A program made the translations under genes and the position numbers. Shown here one piece after another: positions 42,839 to 52,902 of a stretch of DNA of 64,000 bases. This stretch comes from Pseudoalteromonas sp. T1lg23B (GTDB lineage: Bacteria; Pseudomonadota; Gammaproteobacteria; Enterobacterales; Alteromonadaceae). Location: positions 248,001 through 312,000 of the forward strand of contig NZ_PQBZ01000013.1 of the NCBI RefSeq assembly GCF_002964665.1, written 5' to 3'. Every line of letters starts with the position of its first letter. Positions within the stretch are counted from its first letter, which is position 1. The notes under the pieces were generated by a model. It worked only from the letters and a program-made list of their open reading frames with translations. It had not been told where the DNA came from and searched no databases.

Positions 42839-42865
42839 ACTAGGTATAACGGCCTAGTTATTTTT
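42839..42865. terminator. terminator between ygiQ and the TRAP-binding protein gene
   Basis: ACTAGG (42839-42844) pairs with CCTAGT (42853-42858), eight-base loop, followed by TATTTTT. It lies 11 bases after the ygiQ stop and overlaps the end of the convergent gene. Confidence 0.55.
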
Positions 42866-43985
42866 GAGCTGCAGCAAAGAATTGCATAAACAGTTTTTCA
42901 CTCCCAAGCAATGCGCGCTTGAAAGGAAGCCATTGTGGCTGATCTGGGCCTGCAAGCGCGTGCCATTGGGCTATTTCCTCTTTATTGGGCTGATAGATAT
43001 CAGTGCCTAATTTTTTCAAACCATGCTCACAGTATTGTGCAATGCTTGGTTGTTGCTCTAGATGTTCTTTAAAGGTCTTATTTGCTGCATCGTGCAAGGC
43101 ATGTTGGAGTTTTAGCGGCAGCGCATTAAACCATGGTTGGTTAACAACCAGTAGCCAGCCATCTTGTACACTATCAATTTTTGAAATGACACCTAGGTGT
43201 TTTCTCAGTTCATTAGGTCCATTAAACAACCCAACGATAGAAGGGTCCAAAGCCTCTATGCGGCCACCTTCAGCTAGAGTGGCGACCTTCTTCCAAGGAA
43301 CTTGCACGGGGCGGGTGCCACATAAATCATAAAATTGATTGAGTACCTTGCTAGCTGGGATCCGAAATACAATGTCTTGCATATCTTTTGGGGTTTTTAT
43401 GGTTGCACCATAGCGCTTAGTGGATGTGACGGTACGTGCGCCAGGCAAGTAGTGCATCAATATATTGAGCTTGCCTTGTTTGTGTATCTTATTAAGCACA
43501 TGATCTTGCCATGTTTTTGATGAAATAAGATTAAGATATTGTTGTTGTCCTGCGCACCAAAATGGAATATTGAGTATATCTAGTGCGGGTAAAATGGGGG
43601 TGAGGTTGGACACTGAAATCAAAGCCGCCTGAATAGCCCCTCGTGCAGTATGCACGGCTAACTCTGTACCCACGCCGAGCGCGCCGTTATGGTAAGTATC
43701 GAGATATATTTTGCCTTCGCTAAAGTACTCAATATTATTTTTGAGCTGTTGGTGCATATGTGGAGAGGCGCGCCACTGATGTGTGTCGTAGGGAGAGGCA
43801 AATACCATGTTAAAGTTAGCTCGACGGCACTTCTCTAGTTCTTCGAGAGTTTTCTGCTGGCACCGCTCATTTGCCAATAAATCATAAGGCATTGCGCAGC
43901 TTGCGACGACATAGGCCGCCTTTCGTGTAAACGCTCGACGACGGTGATCTATCTGGCTGCTACTGTGCTTATTGCTCAATGCCAT
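42858..43985 (-). CDS. TRAP transporter DctP-like periplasmic binding protein
   Basis: This 375-residue protein belongs to the DctP solute-binding family. The N-terminus contains HRRRAFTRKAAYVV, close to a twin-arginine export signal. The mature part has the DctP core (GVGTELAVHTARGAIQAALIS, LPALDILNIPFWCAG, the helix KTPKDMQDIVFRIPASKVL with the ligand Arg, and WKKVATLAEGGRIEALDP). No TRAP membrane subunits are present. The gene is divergent from a histidine-kinase-like gene, an arrangement in which the binding protein can act as a sensor partner. ATG 43985 is preferred over TTG 43994. Confidence 0.82.
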   Translation of the reverse strand: MALSNKHSSSQIDHRRRAFTRKAAYVVASCAMPYDLLANERCQQKTLEELEKCRRANFNMVFASPYDTHQWRASPHMHQQLKNNIEYFSEGKIYLDTYHNGALGVGTELAVHTARGAIQAALISVSNLTPILPALDILNIPFWCAGQQQYLNLISSKTWQDHVLNKIHKQGKLNILMHYLPGARTVTSTKRYGATIKTPKDMQDIVFRIPASKVLNQFYDLCGTRPVQVPWKKVATLAEGGRIEALDPSIVGLFNGPNELRKHLGVISKIDSVQDGWLLVVNQPWFNALPLKLQHALHDAANKTFKEHLEQQPSIAQYCEHGLKKLGTDIYQPNKEEIAQWHALAGPDQPQWLPFKRALLGSEKLFMQFFAAAQK

Positions 43986-44100
43986 AAAACTCAATCATAC
44001 CTACAACATGTTCACTAAGCTTAGCAGAGCTAGTCGTTGATTGGTGATAAACCTATTATTTACTAAGCTTATGTAAAACGTCTAAATAGAGATTGAATTA

Positions 44101-45597
44101 GTGCAACTTATTCGCGAGAAATTGATCTATCGAATGGTCTTAGCTGTTGGCATCGTGTTCAGCATTACTGTTATTAGTTTGTTGGGGACGTCGGTGTTTC
44201 AGATGGCAAATGTAGTGCAACATCAAAAATTGCTACGTAGTGATTACAATCAAGTGCAACAGAGTTATGCTCAAGTGTTAATTGACCCCGCAAACTTTCC
44301 TGAATATAGCAATGCAATCAATCAACTAAAACAAACAGTTGATGAGCTATCACAACGCTCTGCCACGGAGTTAGCGAGTCGCTTGAATGCACAATTTAAC
44401 ATTCAGCAACACGTGGTCTCAGATGCGGTCAAAGCGATGTTAAATGGTTCGTTTACCTCCGATGACCTACTTAAGCAGAAGTTGATTACCGAGAGTCATC
44501 AGCTAAACGAGTTATTTTCTCAATACGCGAATAAGCTAACTGAACAGCATAGTCAAAATGTGTGGTTGGATAGTTGGTTGCTGTTGCTACTAAGTTTTGT
44601 AACCTTGATTTGGGGCGCGGGACTGTATTGCCTCTACACAAAGCTTCATCATGGCATCTTACTCACCGAGCAGGTGTTAAATGATGCCAAGTATCATCAG
44701 GCTTACACTTTACCTTCTCATCATGTAGGCAAAATCGCGGCAGAAGCGCCGTTAGGTGAATTGCTTAAAATTGTTGAGGTGTTGGCAACTAGATTAGAAC
44801 AGGCTCACGCACAGTTTGTAGAAGAAGCGCAAGTTGCCACTCTCGGCAGCATGGTACAAGGTTTCTCACAATCTTTGCAAATGTCCGTACAACATGCTGC
44901 AACACATCACCGGCGACTCACGACTCTTAGTAACAAACTGTCAGGCGGGGATCTCAGTGAAGAGCAAGTTGCTCAATTACTAGCGAAGTTACAGCAGATC
45001 CTGTCTCAATTAGATAGGGAGCTTGCACACACCTACGCGGTGATTGATGACTTTAACCAAATAGCCAATTACCACCAGTTTGATGTAGAAAGAGAATTTA
45101 ATCTCAAGCAATTAATCGAAGATATTTTCGCGCGCCATGAACCAGAGTTAGCGGCCCATCAGTGCCATGTTAGCTTTGAGATCCCCAAATCTTTGCAACT
45201 GAAAAGTTATCCAGCTGTGTTTGAGCAAATTTATCACCATTGTATTGGCAATTGTGTGAAACATGCGAAACAAGAGGGAAAGCCTCTAAACATCGTCGTG
45301 TCAGCAATGGTGGTGAATGACTTTGTGCATCTATATTTCAAAGATGATGGTGCCGGGATTGACAGTGAGTTGCTAGCGATTTTTTCTGGATCGCACATGG
45401 AAACGAGGGGGCACTTTGGTAAGTTGGGGCTCGGCTTGAGTGTGATTTACCACCTTGTAACAGAGAAACTCAAAGGAGAGTTTAAAATACAGAGTCCTGC
45501 GCATGGGGGGGCATGTGTACACGTTGTTTTATCGAGTACTCAATATCGGATGACCGAAGCGGCCAAAAAAGGCAGGCGTAACGAGCAACCCTCATAG
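44101..45597 (+). CDS. histidine-kinase-like sensor lacking the acceptor His
   Basis: This 498-residue protein has two membrane helices (about 13-35 and 154-178) flanking a periplasmic helical sensor of about 115 residues. A dimerisation region follows with VATLGSMVQGFSQSL, where the acceptor His of the H-box is Gln257. The ATPase domain keeps the N-box (YHHCIGNCVKHAKQ), G1 (DDGAGID) and G2 (GHFGKLGLGLS). It probably binds ATP but cannot autophosphorylate in the usual way. No response regulator is adjacent. The start is GTG at 44101. It is divergent from the DctP-like gene by 115 bases, suggesting a joint role. Confidence 0.82.
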   Translation: MQLIREKLIYRMVLAVGIVFSITVISLLGTSVFQMANVVQHQKLLRSDYNQVQQSYAQVLIDPANFPEYSNAINQLKQTVDELSQRSATELASRLNAQFNIQQHVVSDAVKAMLNGSFTSDDLLKQKLITESHQLNELFSQYANKLTEQHSQNVWLDSWLLLLLSFVTLIWGAGLYCLYTKLHHGILLTEQVLNDAKYHQAYTLPSHHVGKIAAEAPLGELLKIVEVLATRLEQAHAQFVEEAQVATLGSMVQGFSQSLQMSVQHAATHHRRLTTLSNKLSGGDLSEEQVAQLLAKLQQILSQLDRELAHTYAVIDDFNQIANYHQFDVEREFNLKQLIEDIFARHEPELAAHQCHVSFEIPKSLQLKSYPAVFEQIYHHCIGNCVKHAKQEGKPLNIVVSAMVVNDFVHLYFKDDGAGIDSELLAIFSGSHMETRGHFGKLGLGLSVIYHLVTEKLKGEFKIQSPAHGGACVHVVLSSTQYRMTEAAKKGRRNEQPS

Positions 45598-45606
45598 TCG
45601 TAAAAT

Positions 45607-45632
45607 AAAAAGGCTGCCTAAGCAGCCTTTTT
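45607..45632. terminator. bidirectional terminator
   Basis: AAAAAGGCTGC (45607-45617) and GCAGCCTTTTT (45622-45632) form an 11-base-pair stem with a four-base loop, T-run on one strand and A-run on the other. It serves the kinase-like gene and the convergent DUF885 gene. Confidence 0.9.
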
Positions 45633-45650
45633 AAATATCAAAAACGTGTA

Positions 45651-47479
45651 TTAAGCTTTTTTACTTGCAACCCAATCGGCCACAAAACGCTCTAGTACAT
45701 TTAACGGTACAGGGCCGTTTTTAAGAACTACATCATGGAACTGGCGGATATCAAACTTATCACCCAACTCTTGTCTTGCGCTTTCTCTAAGCTCAAGAAT
45801 TTTCAGCATACCGATTTTGTAGGAAGTTGCCTGCGAAGGCATAACGATGTGACGCTCTACCATTTTAACACCATCCGAAGCGGCATTAGGGGTATTGTTT
45901 ATGTAATAATCAATACCTTCTTGGCGAGTCCATTTCATCGCATGGATGCCTGTATCAACAACCAAGCGACATGCTCGCCAAAGCTCCATCGAAAGACGAC
46001 CAAAATCTGAGTATGGGTCTTCATAAAGTCCCATTTCTTTTGGTACTAATTCTGAGTATAAGCCCCAGCCTTCGATGTACGCGGTGTAACCGCCAAACTT
46101 ACGGAATTTAGGTACGCCTTCAAGCTCTTGTGCAATAGCAATTTGCATGTGGTGTCCAGGGATCCCTTCATGGTACGCCAACGCTTCCATTTGGTAAGTC
46201 GGCATTGCTTCCATGTCATAGAGGTTTGCGTAGTAGATACCAGGACGAGAACCATCTGGCGCAGGCTGTTGATAGAATGCCTTACCTGCTGCTTTTTCGC
46301 GGAATGCTTCTACACGTTTAACAATCATGTCTGCTTTTGGTTTAACGATGAACAGTTCGTCTAAGCGCGACTTCATGTTGTCAATTAAGTCTTTAGCTTG
46401 GGTTAAATACAACTCTTTACCTTCATCATTATTCGGCAGGTAGAATTGTTTGTCGGTTTTCATGAACTCCATGAATGCCTTTAGGTCGCCTTTAAAGCCA
46501 ACTTTGTCTTTAATTTCGCGCATTTCATCATGTATACGAGCGACTTCAGCTAGGCCGATTTCATGGATTTCTTTAGCGGTTAAATCTGTCGTTGTGGTGC
46601 GCGCAAGCATGGTGTTGTAGAAGTCATCCCCATCTGGGAACTTCCACGCGCCATCACGTTCATCGGCACGCTTTTCAAGCTGCTCTAAGTAGTTGATAAG
46701 TTTGCTATACGAAGGTTTTACAGCTGCTTTCAGAGCATCTGTTGCTTGTGCAATTAGCTTTGTTTTTTCAGCTTGGTCAATGTCTAATTTGTTTACTTTA
46801 CGCTTGAAATCAGCCAATAGGGTTGAGTCTTACCCGCTTCAAATGGCGCGCCTTTGATAATATTTTTGCTAGAGCCAATGACGTGAGGGAACACAAACTT
46901 AGGTGCTATGATGCCTTTTTTAGCTCGAACTTCTAAGCCTTCAATCAATTGATCAAATACCTTAGTAACGCCGTTTAGTCGTGAAATGTATGCTAATGCA
47001 TCTTCTTGGTTAGTGATCTGGTGCTGATTGATTAAAAATGCTGGTACAGTTGAATGCGTGCCATACATTTGGTTAACAGGGTAGTCGTGATAACGCCATT
47101 TAAAGTCAGCAATTTCATCTTCTAGGTTTTGTTGCATTAAATCGTAACTTACTTGCGTTGACGCATCTAGCTTGCTGCGATCAATGCTTTTAAGCGTTGC
47201 TAAATCTTTTTTCGTAAGCTCTAGGTCTTCAAGTTGACGCTCTTCGCTTTCGTCATCCCATTTATCGTAATCTTGTTTGATACCCATGTAGGTTTGATAA
47301 ACAGGGCTGCGCATGACATTACGCATAAATACTTCTTCAAAAAAAGCATTTGCTTTTTCAACTTCGCTTTGAGCAACTTGTTGAACTTGTTGTTGAGGTG
47401 CTGGCTGTTCAGCTGTTTGCTGACAGCCACCCAATAGTGCTACGCTGATAGCGGCAGCAATAACAGTAAGTTTACGCAT
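45651..47479 (-). pseudogene. DUF885 lipoprotein split by a one-base frameshift
   Basis: DUF885 proteins are zinc-dependent, M3/M32-like peptidase relatives of about 600 residues. Here the gene is read in two pieces. The front part (47479 to about 46830) has a lipoprotein signal with lipobox LLGGC (Cys19) and ends in a foreign tail after FEAGK. The back part, from about 46830 to 45651, continues with TLLADFKRKVNKL and contains the zinc motif YHEGIPGHHMQ and downstream Glu (YIEGWGLYSE). Adding one C on the plus strand near 46826-46834 restores one 609-residue protein. The total length is one base short of a multiple of three. ATG 47479 is preferred over an upstream start at 47509. Confidence 0.85.
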
Positions 47480-47559
47480 TGTTTTACCTTTTTTGTTATT
47501 CATGAGCACATCTGCTCAGTCTTAAATTCTTAATTTCAGAAAAGAGGATTGTCTCAGCT

Positions 47560-48696
47560 CTAAACAAACGATTGTAGCAGGTCATTTAAATACCTGTGGC
47601 CCTTATTTGTAACTAACCATGAATGGGCCTGATTTAGCAACAAACCATTAGCTTCGGCGTCGGCAATATTGCCTGCAACACACTCTAATGGCAGTCCTGT
47701 AAAATCAATGAAGTCTTGCTTTGAGCATGGCTGCTGTAGGCGGAAACAATTCATAAAAAACTCAAAGGGTCTGTCCTGCTCTTCAACTTGCCAACTCTGG
47801 TAAAGATAAGGTTTGCTCAAATCCATATAACCACGAGGATGTTTTACTTTGACAGTACGTAAGATCTGCTGCTTATGTGGTTGGGTAATTTTGCCATGGG
47901 CACCACATCCGATCCCGAGATAATCGCCAAATTGCCAATAATTGAGGTTGTGTTTACATTGATAGCCTGATTTAGCGTATCCAGAAATTTCATACTGTAG
48001 ATATCCAGCTTTGGCTAACAATTCCTGGCCTTGCTCTTGAATATCCCAAAGGATCTCATCTTGCGGTAATATGGGGGGTTTGGAAGCAAACTGGGTGTTA
48101 GGCTCAATGGTTAGTTGATACCAAGATATATGTGGCGGGTCTAGCTCTATAACGCGTTGTAGATCACTCAACGCATCGCTTAGGGTTTGATTCGGTAAGC
48201 CATGCATTAAGTCCATGTTGAACGATCTTAACCCAGCTTTACGTGCTTCATGTGCAGCATTAATTGCTTCTTGCTCACCATGAATTCGGCCCAAGGCGTT
48301 AAGTTTATCTGCTTGTAGGCTTTGTACGCCAATTGAAATACGATTGATACCTGCTTCAACATAATGTGCAAAGCGGTCTGTTTCAACCGTTCCAGGATTG
48401 GCCTCTAGCGTGATTTCAATCTCATCTTCAAAAGGAATAAGTGTGCGTACTTGTGATAACAAATGAGTATATGCATTCGCTGAAAGTAGGCTAGGGGTGC
48501 CTCCGCCAATAAAGATACTGTGAAGTTTTCGGCCTTGTACAAGATGTAAATCGGCTTTCAGGTCGTCCAACAAATGCTGTACATATTCTTGCTCAGGAAT
48601 TTTTCCCTTTAAGCTGTGACTATTAAAGTCACAGTAAGGGCATTTCTGTACACACCATGGGACGTGAATATATAAACTAAGAGGAGGAAGCTTCAC
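47560..48696 (-). CDS. hemW: HemW heme chaperone (radical SAM)
   Basis: HemW is a heme-binding radical SAM protein related to coproporphyrinogen dehydrogenase HemN, thought to deliver heme to respiratory enzymes. The 378-residue protein begins [19 protein letters not shown] with the C-x3-C-x2-C cluster motif and the HemW Cys in [28 protein letters not shown] and [10 protein letters not shown] follow as in the family. The gene starts with GTG and overlaps rdgB by four bases (GTGA). Confidence 0.92.
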   Translation of the reverse strand: MKLPPLSLYIHVPWCVQKCPYCDFNSHSLKGKIPEQEYVQHLLDDLKADLHLVQGRKLHSIFIGGGTPSLLSANAYTHLLSQVRTLIPFEDEIEITLEANPGTVETDRFAHYVEAGINRISIGVQSLQADKLNALGRIHGEQEAINAAHEARKAGLRSFNMDLMHGLPNQTLSDALSDLQRVIELDPPHISWYQLTIEPNTQFASKPPILPQDEILWDIQEQGQELLAKAGYLQYEISGYAKSGYQCKHNLNYWQFGDYLGIGCGAHGKITQPHKQQILRTVKVKHPRGYMDLSKPYLYQSWQVEEQDRPFEFFMNCFRLQQPCSKQDFIDFTGLPLECVAGNIADAEANGLLLNQAHSWLVTNKGHRYLNDLLQSFV

Positions 48697-49286
48697 ACAC
48701 TGGCCTGCAATTGACTTAACAACATGCTAAGCGCTTGACCGCGATGGCTAAGAGCATTCTTTTGATCTTTGCTGAGCTCGGCGCTGGTACAGTTTTGCTC
48801 TGGCACGAAAAACACCGGATCATAGCCAAATCCTTCTCGACCTTGCTGTTGCATGGTAATTTGTCCTTCCCAGCTGGCCTGACAAATAACTGGCGTTGGG
48901 TCGTTTGCATGACGCATATACACTAAAACGCACCAAAAACGGGCGCTACGATTTGGACTATCACCAAGTTCTTCCAGTAATTTATCTATATTGTCTTGAT
49001 CACGGGCACCAGCGCCCGCATAGCGTGCTGAATATACCCCAGGAGCACCATTTAGGGCGTCGACTTCTAACCCTGAATCATCTGCGATACTTGGGAGCCC
49101 CGTTATTTTTGCAGCATGGCGAGCTTTTATAATGGCATTTTCCACGAAGGTGGTGCCAGTTTCTGCCACATCAGGGACATTGAACTGGCTTTGTGGTAAG
49201 ACTTCAATTTTGAGCTCGCTTAACATACTAGCGAGCTCCTTTACTTTACCTTGGTTACCTGTTGCCAAGACTACTTGTTGGGGCAT
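48693..49286 (-). CDS. rdgB: XTP/dITP diphosphatase RdgB
   Basis: This house-cleaning enzyme hydrolyses dITP, XTP and ITP to monophosphates, preventing their use in DNA and RNA. The 197-residue protein has [14 protein letters not shown], the metal and base-recognition segment [20 protein letters not shown], and GFGYDPVFF near the C-terminus, then SHRGQAL. It lies between DUF4426 and hemW, the usual gammaproteobacterial order. Confidence 0.95.
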   Translation of the reverse strand: MPQQVVLATGNQGKVKELASMLSELKIEVLPQSQFNVPDVAETGTTFVENAIIKARHAAKITGLPSIADDSGLEVDALNGAPGVYSARYAGAGARDQDNIDKLLEELGDSPNRSARFWCVLVYMRHANDPTPVICQASWEGQITMQQQGREGFGYDPVFFVPEQNCTSAELSKDQKNALSHRGQALSMLLSQLQASV

Positions 49287-49292
49287 TCTGGT

Positions 49293-49730
49293 TTAATCCA
49301 CATAAAATTTTTGTTGAAAGTTCAATACTTGCTGAGTATTGCCCTGTGAAATGGTCACGTTGAAGCGATAAGTTTCTTCGTTACTGAAATCAATTTGTGC
49401 AAGGTAATAGATTGCATCTCCGTCAATGACTTCTTTAAATTCCAAGTCTTGTTTATTACCAAGCAGGTTTCTAGCTTCACCCGTTAGGCGTACCTTTTGT
49501 GCTTGCTTCTCAGCGGTATTCTTCAACACTGATATGTTCACTGTCGCCTTATAATTGCTGCGTTCTAAGCCATATGCTTTGGCAATATTAGGCTGAAGAA
49601 AGGTCGAAGGAAATGCGATGTAGTGCACTTGCCATGGACCTAAATTTTTGAATTGACCACCTTGCTCCGAGAGCGCTTGTGCGAAAGCACATACGAATAG
49701 TAACAAGGCCAGTGATAGATATTTTTTCAT
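49293..49730 (-). CDS. DUF4426 periplasmic protein
   Basis: This 145-residue protein has a signal peptide (LSLALLLFVCAFAQA) and a small beta-rich domain with EQGGQFKNLGPWQVHYIAF, where the family's G-W-x-V-H-Y-x-A-F-x-S-T segment is clear. DUF4426 has no established function. It sits in the conserved yggT-DUF4426-rdgB-hemW series, 6 bases before rdgB. Confidence 0.88.
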   Translation of the reverse strand: MKKYLSLALLLFVCAFAQALSEQGGQFKNLGPWQVHYIAFPSTFLQPNIAKAYGLERSNYKATVNISVLKNTAEKQAQKVRLTGEARNLLGNKQDLEFKEVIDGDAIYYLAQIDFSNEETYRFNVTISQGNTQQVLNFQQKFYVD

Positions 49731-49742
49731 GATGTATTGCTC

Positions 49743-50276
49743 CTAAGTGAGTAAGTCCATCACCAGCAGTTGTAAAAACTGCATGCCGATGAGCAACACC
49801 AAAATCGATAAGTCTAATCCACCTAATGGAGGGATGACTTTGCGAATAGGTCGTAGCATAGGCTCGGTTAACTGATCGAAAACTGCTGCGATAGGGTTAT
49901 AGCCCTGCACTACCCAACTCATTATGGCTCTAATAATTAAGATCCAAAATACCAAAGAAAATGCTTCTTTGAGTACTGTGATGGCGCCATTGATTAGTGC
50001 GCCTAGAGGGTTCCAGCCACCGTAAAAAAGCACCATCAATAAAGAAACTTTAGCAAAGCCTACCATGAACGCCAGCAACAAAGACGCTAAGTCTAATCCG
50101 CCAACGCCGGGAATGATTTTACGCAGCGGGTTGACCGCAAACGAAGTCACCTTCACTACGGTTTGGCTCAGCGGGTTATAAAAATCCGCACGCACCAACT
50201 GTAGCCAGAATCGCAATAATACGACCATTAAGAATAGATCAAAAATGATCCCAATTAAAAATTGCATGGCGTTCAT
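49743..50276 (-). CDS. YggT-family membrane protein
   Basis: This 177-residue inner-membrane protein has two copies of the YGGT unit. Each pairs a hydrophobic helix with a proline/Gly loop: NPLRKIIPGVGGLDLASLLL in the first half and MLRPIRKVIPPLGGLDLS in the second. Proposed roles include osmotic tolerance and division-site organisation, none settled. It follows proC after nine bases and so shares its transcript. Confidence 0.92.
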   Translation of the reverse strand: MNAMQFLIGIIFDLFLMVVLLRFWLQLVRADFYNPLSQTVVKVTSFAVNPLRKIIPGVGGLDLASLLLAFMVGFAKVSLLMVLFYGGWNPLGALINGAITVLKEAFSLVFWILIIRAIMSWVVQGYNPIAAVFDQLTEPMLRPIRKVIPPLGGLDLSILVLLIGMQFLQLLVMDLLT

Positions 50277-50285
50277 AGATTAACC

Positions 50286-51107
50286 TTATATTTCCTGTTC
50301 CATTTCTTCAGCTCGGGCAATACAAGCGTCCATTGCGCCGGCTACCGTTGCATGTAAATTTTGAGATTTTAAATGCTCAACCGCTGCATGGGTTGTGCCG
50401 CCCTTAGAGGTAACGTTGGCACGCAGTTGTGCGATGCTAATATCGGGTTGTGATACCGCCATTTCTGCTGCACCTAGCGCTGTTTGCTGCACTAACTGGC
50501 GAGCTTGCTCATCACTAAAGCCAAGCGCTTTGGCTTTTTCCTCGATTGCTTCCATAAATAAAAAGAAGTATGCCGGTGATGAGCCTGTCACTGCAATCAC
50601 GTCGTTAATCTGTGACTCTTGTTCAACCCAACTGGCGATGCCTGTTGCTGAAAACACTTGAGTAACGTATTCACGCTCTTCGCTGCTGATATCTTCACCA
50701 TACAAGCCACACACGCCTCGACCTAATAGACAAGGTGTATTTGGCATACAGCGCACCATCTTAACTGGGTGTGAGAGCATTTCTCTGAGTCTGCTCACGG
50801 TAATGCCTGCGGCAACAGAGATAAATAGTTTATTACTAAAATCAATCCCAGAATCTTGGAAGCTCTGGCAAAGTTCAGCCATCATCTGTGGCTTGACAGA
50901 CAATACAATAACATCGGCATCGTTTAGGGCTTGGTTATTATCAGAGGTGGTTTGTACTTGGAAGTCGGCAGCCACTTTAGCAAGTTTGTCTTGATTGCGG
51001 TTGGTGGCGATAATGCTTTGTGGTGCAAAGCCGTTTTTGATCATGCCGCCAATAATGGCGTAGCTCATATTTCCAGTGCCGATAAATGCAATTGTTTTGT
51101 TAGACAT
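50286..51107 (-). CDS. proC: pyrroline-5-carboxylate reductase
   Basis: This enzyme catalyses the last step of proline synthesis, reducing pyrroline-5-carboxylate with NAD(P)H. The 273-residue protein has the Rossmann start IAFIGTGNMSYAIIGG, VLSVKPQMM, ISVAAGITV, RCMPNTPCLLGRG, AVTGSSPAYFF and the C-terminal signature VTSKGGTTHAAVEHL. It starts 14 bases after the yggS stop in the typical yggS-proC-yggT operon. Confidence 0.96.
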   Translation of the reverse strand: MSNKTIAFIGTGNMSYAIIGGMIKNGFAPQSIIATNRNQDKLAKVAADFQVQTTSDNNQALNDADVIVLSVKPQMMAELCQSFQDSGIDFSNKLFISVAAGITVSRLREMLSHPVKMVRCMPNTPCLLGRGVCGLYGEDISSEEREYVTQVFSATGIASWVEQESQINDVIAVTGSSPAYFFLFMEAIEEKAKALGFSDEQARQLVQQTALGAAEMAVSQPDISIAQLRANVTSKGGTTHAAVEHLKSQNLHATVAGAMDACIARAEEMEQEI

Positions 51108-51121
51108 AGCGAGTACTTACC

Positions 51122-51817
51122 TTATTTTCTTGAGCCAAAAATATCAGTGCCGATACGTACCATGGTGGCGCCCGCAGCAATTGCAGGCTCTAAATCACCA
51201 CTCATACCCATCGACAAAGTATCTAGCTGAGGATATTGGTCCTTTAGTCTATCAAAGCAAGCTTTCATTTGCTGGAAATATTGTAATTGTTTATTTTTAT
51301 CATCGGTTTGCTCAGTGATGGTCATCAAACCCCTGAGGGTGAGTTGACGGCTGTTATGGATAAATTCAGCAAGTTGATCAAGATCTTCTAGGCGGCAGCC
51401 CGATTTATTCTCATCTTCGCTAATATTCACTTGGATAAGCACATTCAATGGCATGAGATTGTTGGGGCGCTGCTCATTAAGACGCCTGGCGATTTTCTCA
51501 CGGTCTACACTTTGTACCCAACTAAAGTGTTCAGCGACTAAACGGGATTTATTCGATTGAATAGGGCCAATAAAGTGCCATTCAATGTCTTTTTTCTCTT
51601 TTAAATGAATAATCTTATCGACCGCTTCTTGCACATAGGACTCGCCAAACTGGCGCTGTCCATGTATATAAGCTTGTTCAATAAGTTCAACTGGTTTGGT
51701 CTTAGAAACTGCTAAAATAGTAACAGGCTGATCATCAAGTTGATCAGATTTACGTTGTTGGGCGGCTTTTTCTACGCGAGCGTAGGCGGATATAAGGCGT
51801 TCTGCTATTGTAACCAT
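51122..51817 (-). CDS. yggS: YggS-family pyridoxal-phosphate homeostasis protein
   Basis: This 231-residue single-domain PLP-binding barrel has the cofactor Lys in LAVSKTKPVELIEQAY, FGESYVQEAVDK, WHFIGPIQSNKSR, the HSVD-like WVQSVDREKIA and LSMGMSGDLEPAI at the phosphate site. It keeps PLP and amino-acid pools balanced rather than acting as an enzyme. It is the first gene of the leftward operon, divergent from pilT across 30 bases. Confidence 0.95.
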   Translation of the reverse strand: MVTIAERLISAYARVEKAAQQRKSDQLDDQPVTILAVSKTKPVELIEQAYIHGQRQFGESYVQEAVDKIIHLKEKKDIEWHFIGPIQSNKSRLVAEHFSWVQSVDREKIARRLNEQRPNNLMPLNVLIQVNISEDENKSGCRLEDLDQLAEFIHNSRQLTLRGLMTITEQTDDKNKQLQYFQQMKACFDRLKDQYPQLDTLSMGMSGDLEPAIAAGATMVRIGTDIFGSRK

Positions 51818-51847
51818 ATTATTTTTCAGCTCGTAGTGGAGTCATAC

Positions 51848-52891
51848 ATGGATATTACTGAGTTATTGGCTTTTAGTGTGCAACACAAAGCCTCGGATTT
51901 ACATTTATCATCAGGCGTATCGCCAATGATACGCGTTGATGGCGACGTGCGCCGCGTTAATATTCCTGCGCTCGAAGCAAAAGATGTAAACAATCTAGTG
52001 TACGATATTATGAATGATAACCAGCGCAGAGACTATGAGCAAAATCTTGAGGTAGATTTCTCATTTGAAGTGCCTAACTTAGCTCGTTTTCGTGTCAATG
52101 CATTTAACACTAACCGCGGTCCTGCTGCGGTCTTTCGTACCATCCCTTCTCAAGTTTTGAGTCTAGATGATTTGGGCGCGCCAGATATTTTTCGCAAAAT
52201 AGCGGAATATCGTAAAGGTTTGGTACTTGTGACAGGCCCAACAGGATCGGGTAAATCAACGACCCTTGCGGCCTTGGTTGACCATATTAACGCCACCCAA
52301 CATTATCATGTGTTAACTATCGAAGATCCCATAGAATTTGTACATAAAAATCAAAAGTGTTTGATTAACCAGCGAGAAGTCCACCGTGATACCCATAGCT
52401 TTAATGCGGCTTTACGCAGTGCGCTGCGTGAAGACCCTGATGTGATTTTAGTGGGAGAATTGCGGGACTTAGAAACCATTCGTTTGGCTATGACTGCAGC
52501 AGAAACAGGGCACCTTGTATTTGGCACCTTACATACGACCTCAGCACCAAAAACCATAGATCGTATTATTGATGTTTTTCCCGGTGAAGAGAAAGACATG
52601 ATCCGTTCTATGCTCTCAGAGTCCCTGCAAGCGGTGATCTCACAAACGTTGGTCAGAAAAGTTGGTGGTGGTCGAATCGCCGCCCATGAAATTATGTTAG
52701 GGGTGCCAGCAATTCGTAATTTAATCCGAGAAGATAAAATTCCACAGATGTACTCCACCATTCAAACCGGAGCTATCCATGGCATGCAGACGATGGAACA
52801 ATGCTTAAGTAATTTGGTGAATCGCGGTTTGATTTCGCAGCAAGATGCACATGGTAGATCGCAAGATAAACATGGCTCCAGTGGCTATTGA
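51848..52891 (+). CDS. pilT: type IV pilus retraction ATPase PilT
   Basis: PilT is the hexameric motor that depolymerises pilin to retract type IV pili, driving twitching and DNA uptake. The 347-residue protein has an N-terminal PAS-like domain (SDLHLSSGVSPMIRVDGDV), Walker A GPTGSGKSTT, Asp box (ILVGELRDLETI), and His box (TGHLVFGTLHTTSA). The C-terminus carries AIRNLIREDK, the AIRNLIRE retraction motif that marks PilT. ATG 51848 has GTGGAG six bases upstream; the longer frame reaching into yggS is not used. Confidence 0.96.
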   Translation: MDITELLAFSVQHKASDLHLSSGVSPMIRVDGDVRRVNIPALEAKDVNNLVYDIMNDNQRRDYEQNLEVDFSFEVPNLARFRVNAFNTNRGPAAVFRTIPSQVLSLDDLGAPDIFRKIAEYRKGLVLVTGPTGSGKSTTLAALVDHINATQHYHVLTIEDPIEFVHKNQKCLINQREVHRDTHSFNAALRSALREDPDVILVGELRDLETIRLAMTAAETGHLVFGTLHTTSAPKTIDRIIDVFPGEEKDMIRSMLSESLQAVISQTLVRKVGGGRIAAHEIMLGVPAIRNLIREDKIPQMYSTIQTGAIHGMQTMEQCLSNLVNRGLISQQDAHGRSQDKHGSSGY

Positions 52892-52902
52892 GGAGTAGAG
52901 CG

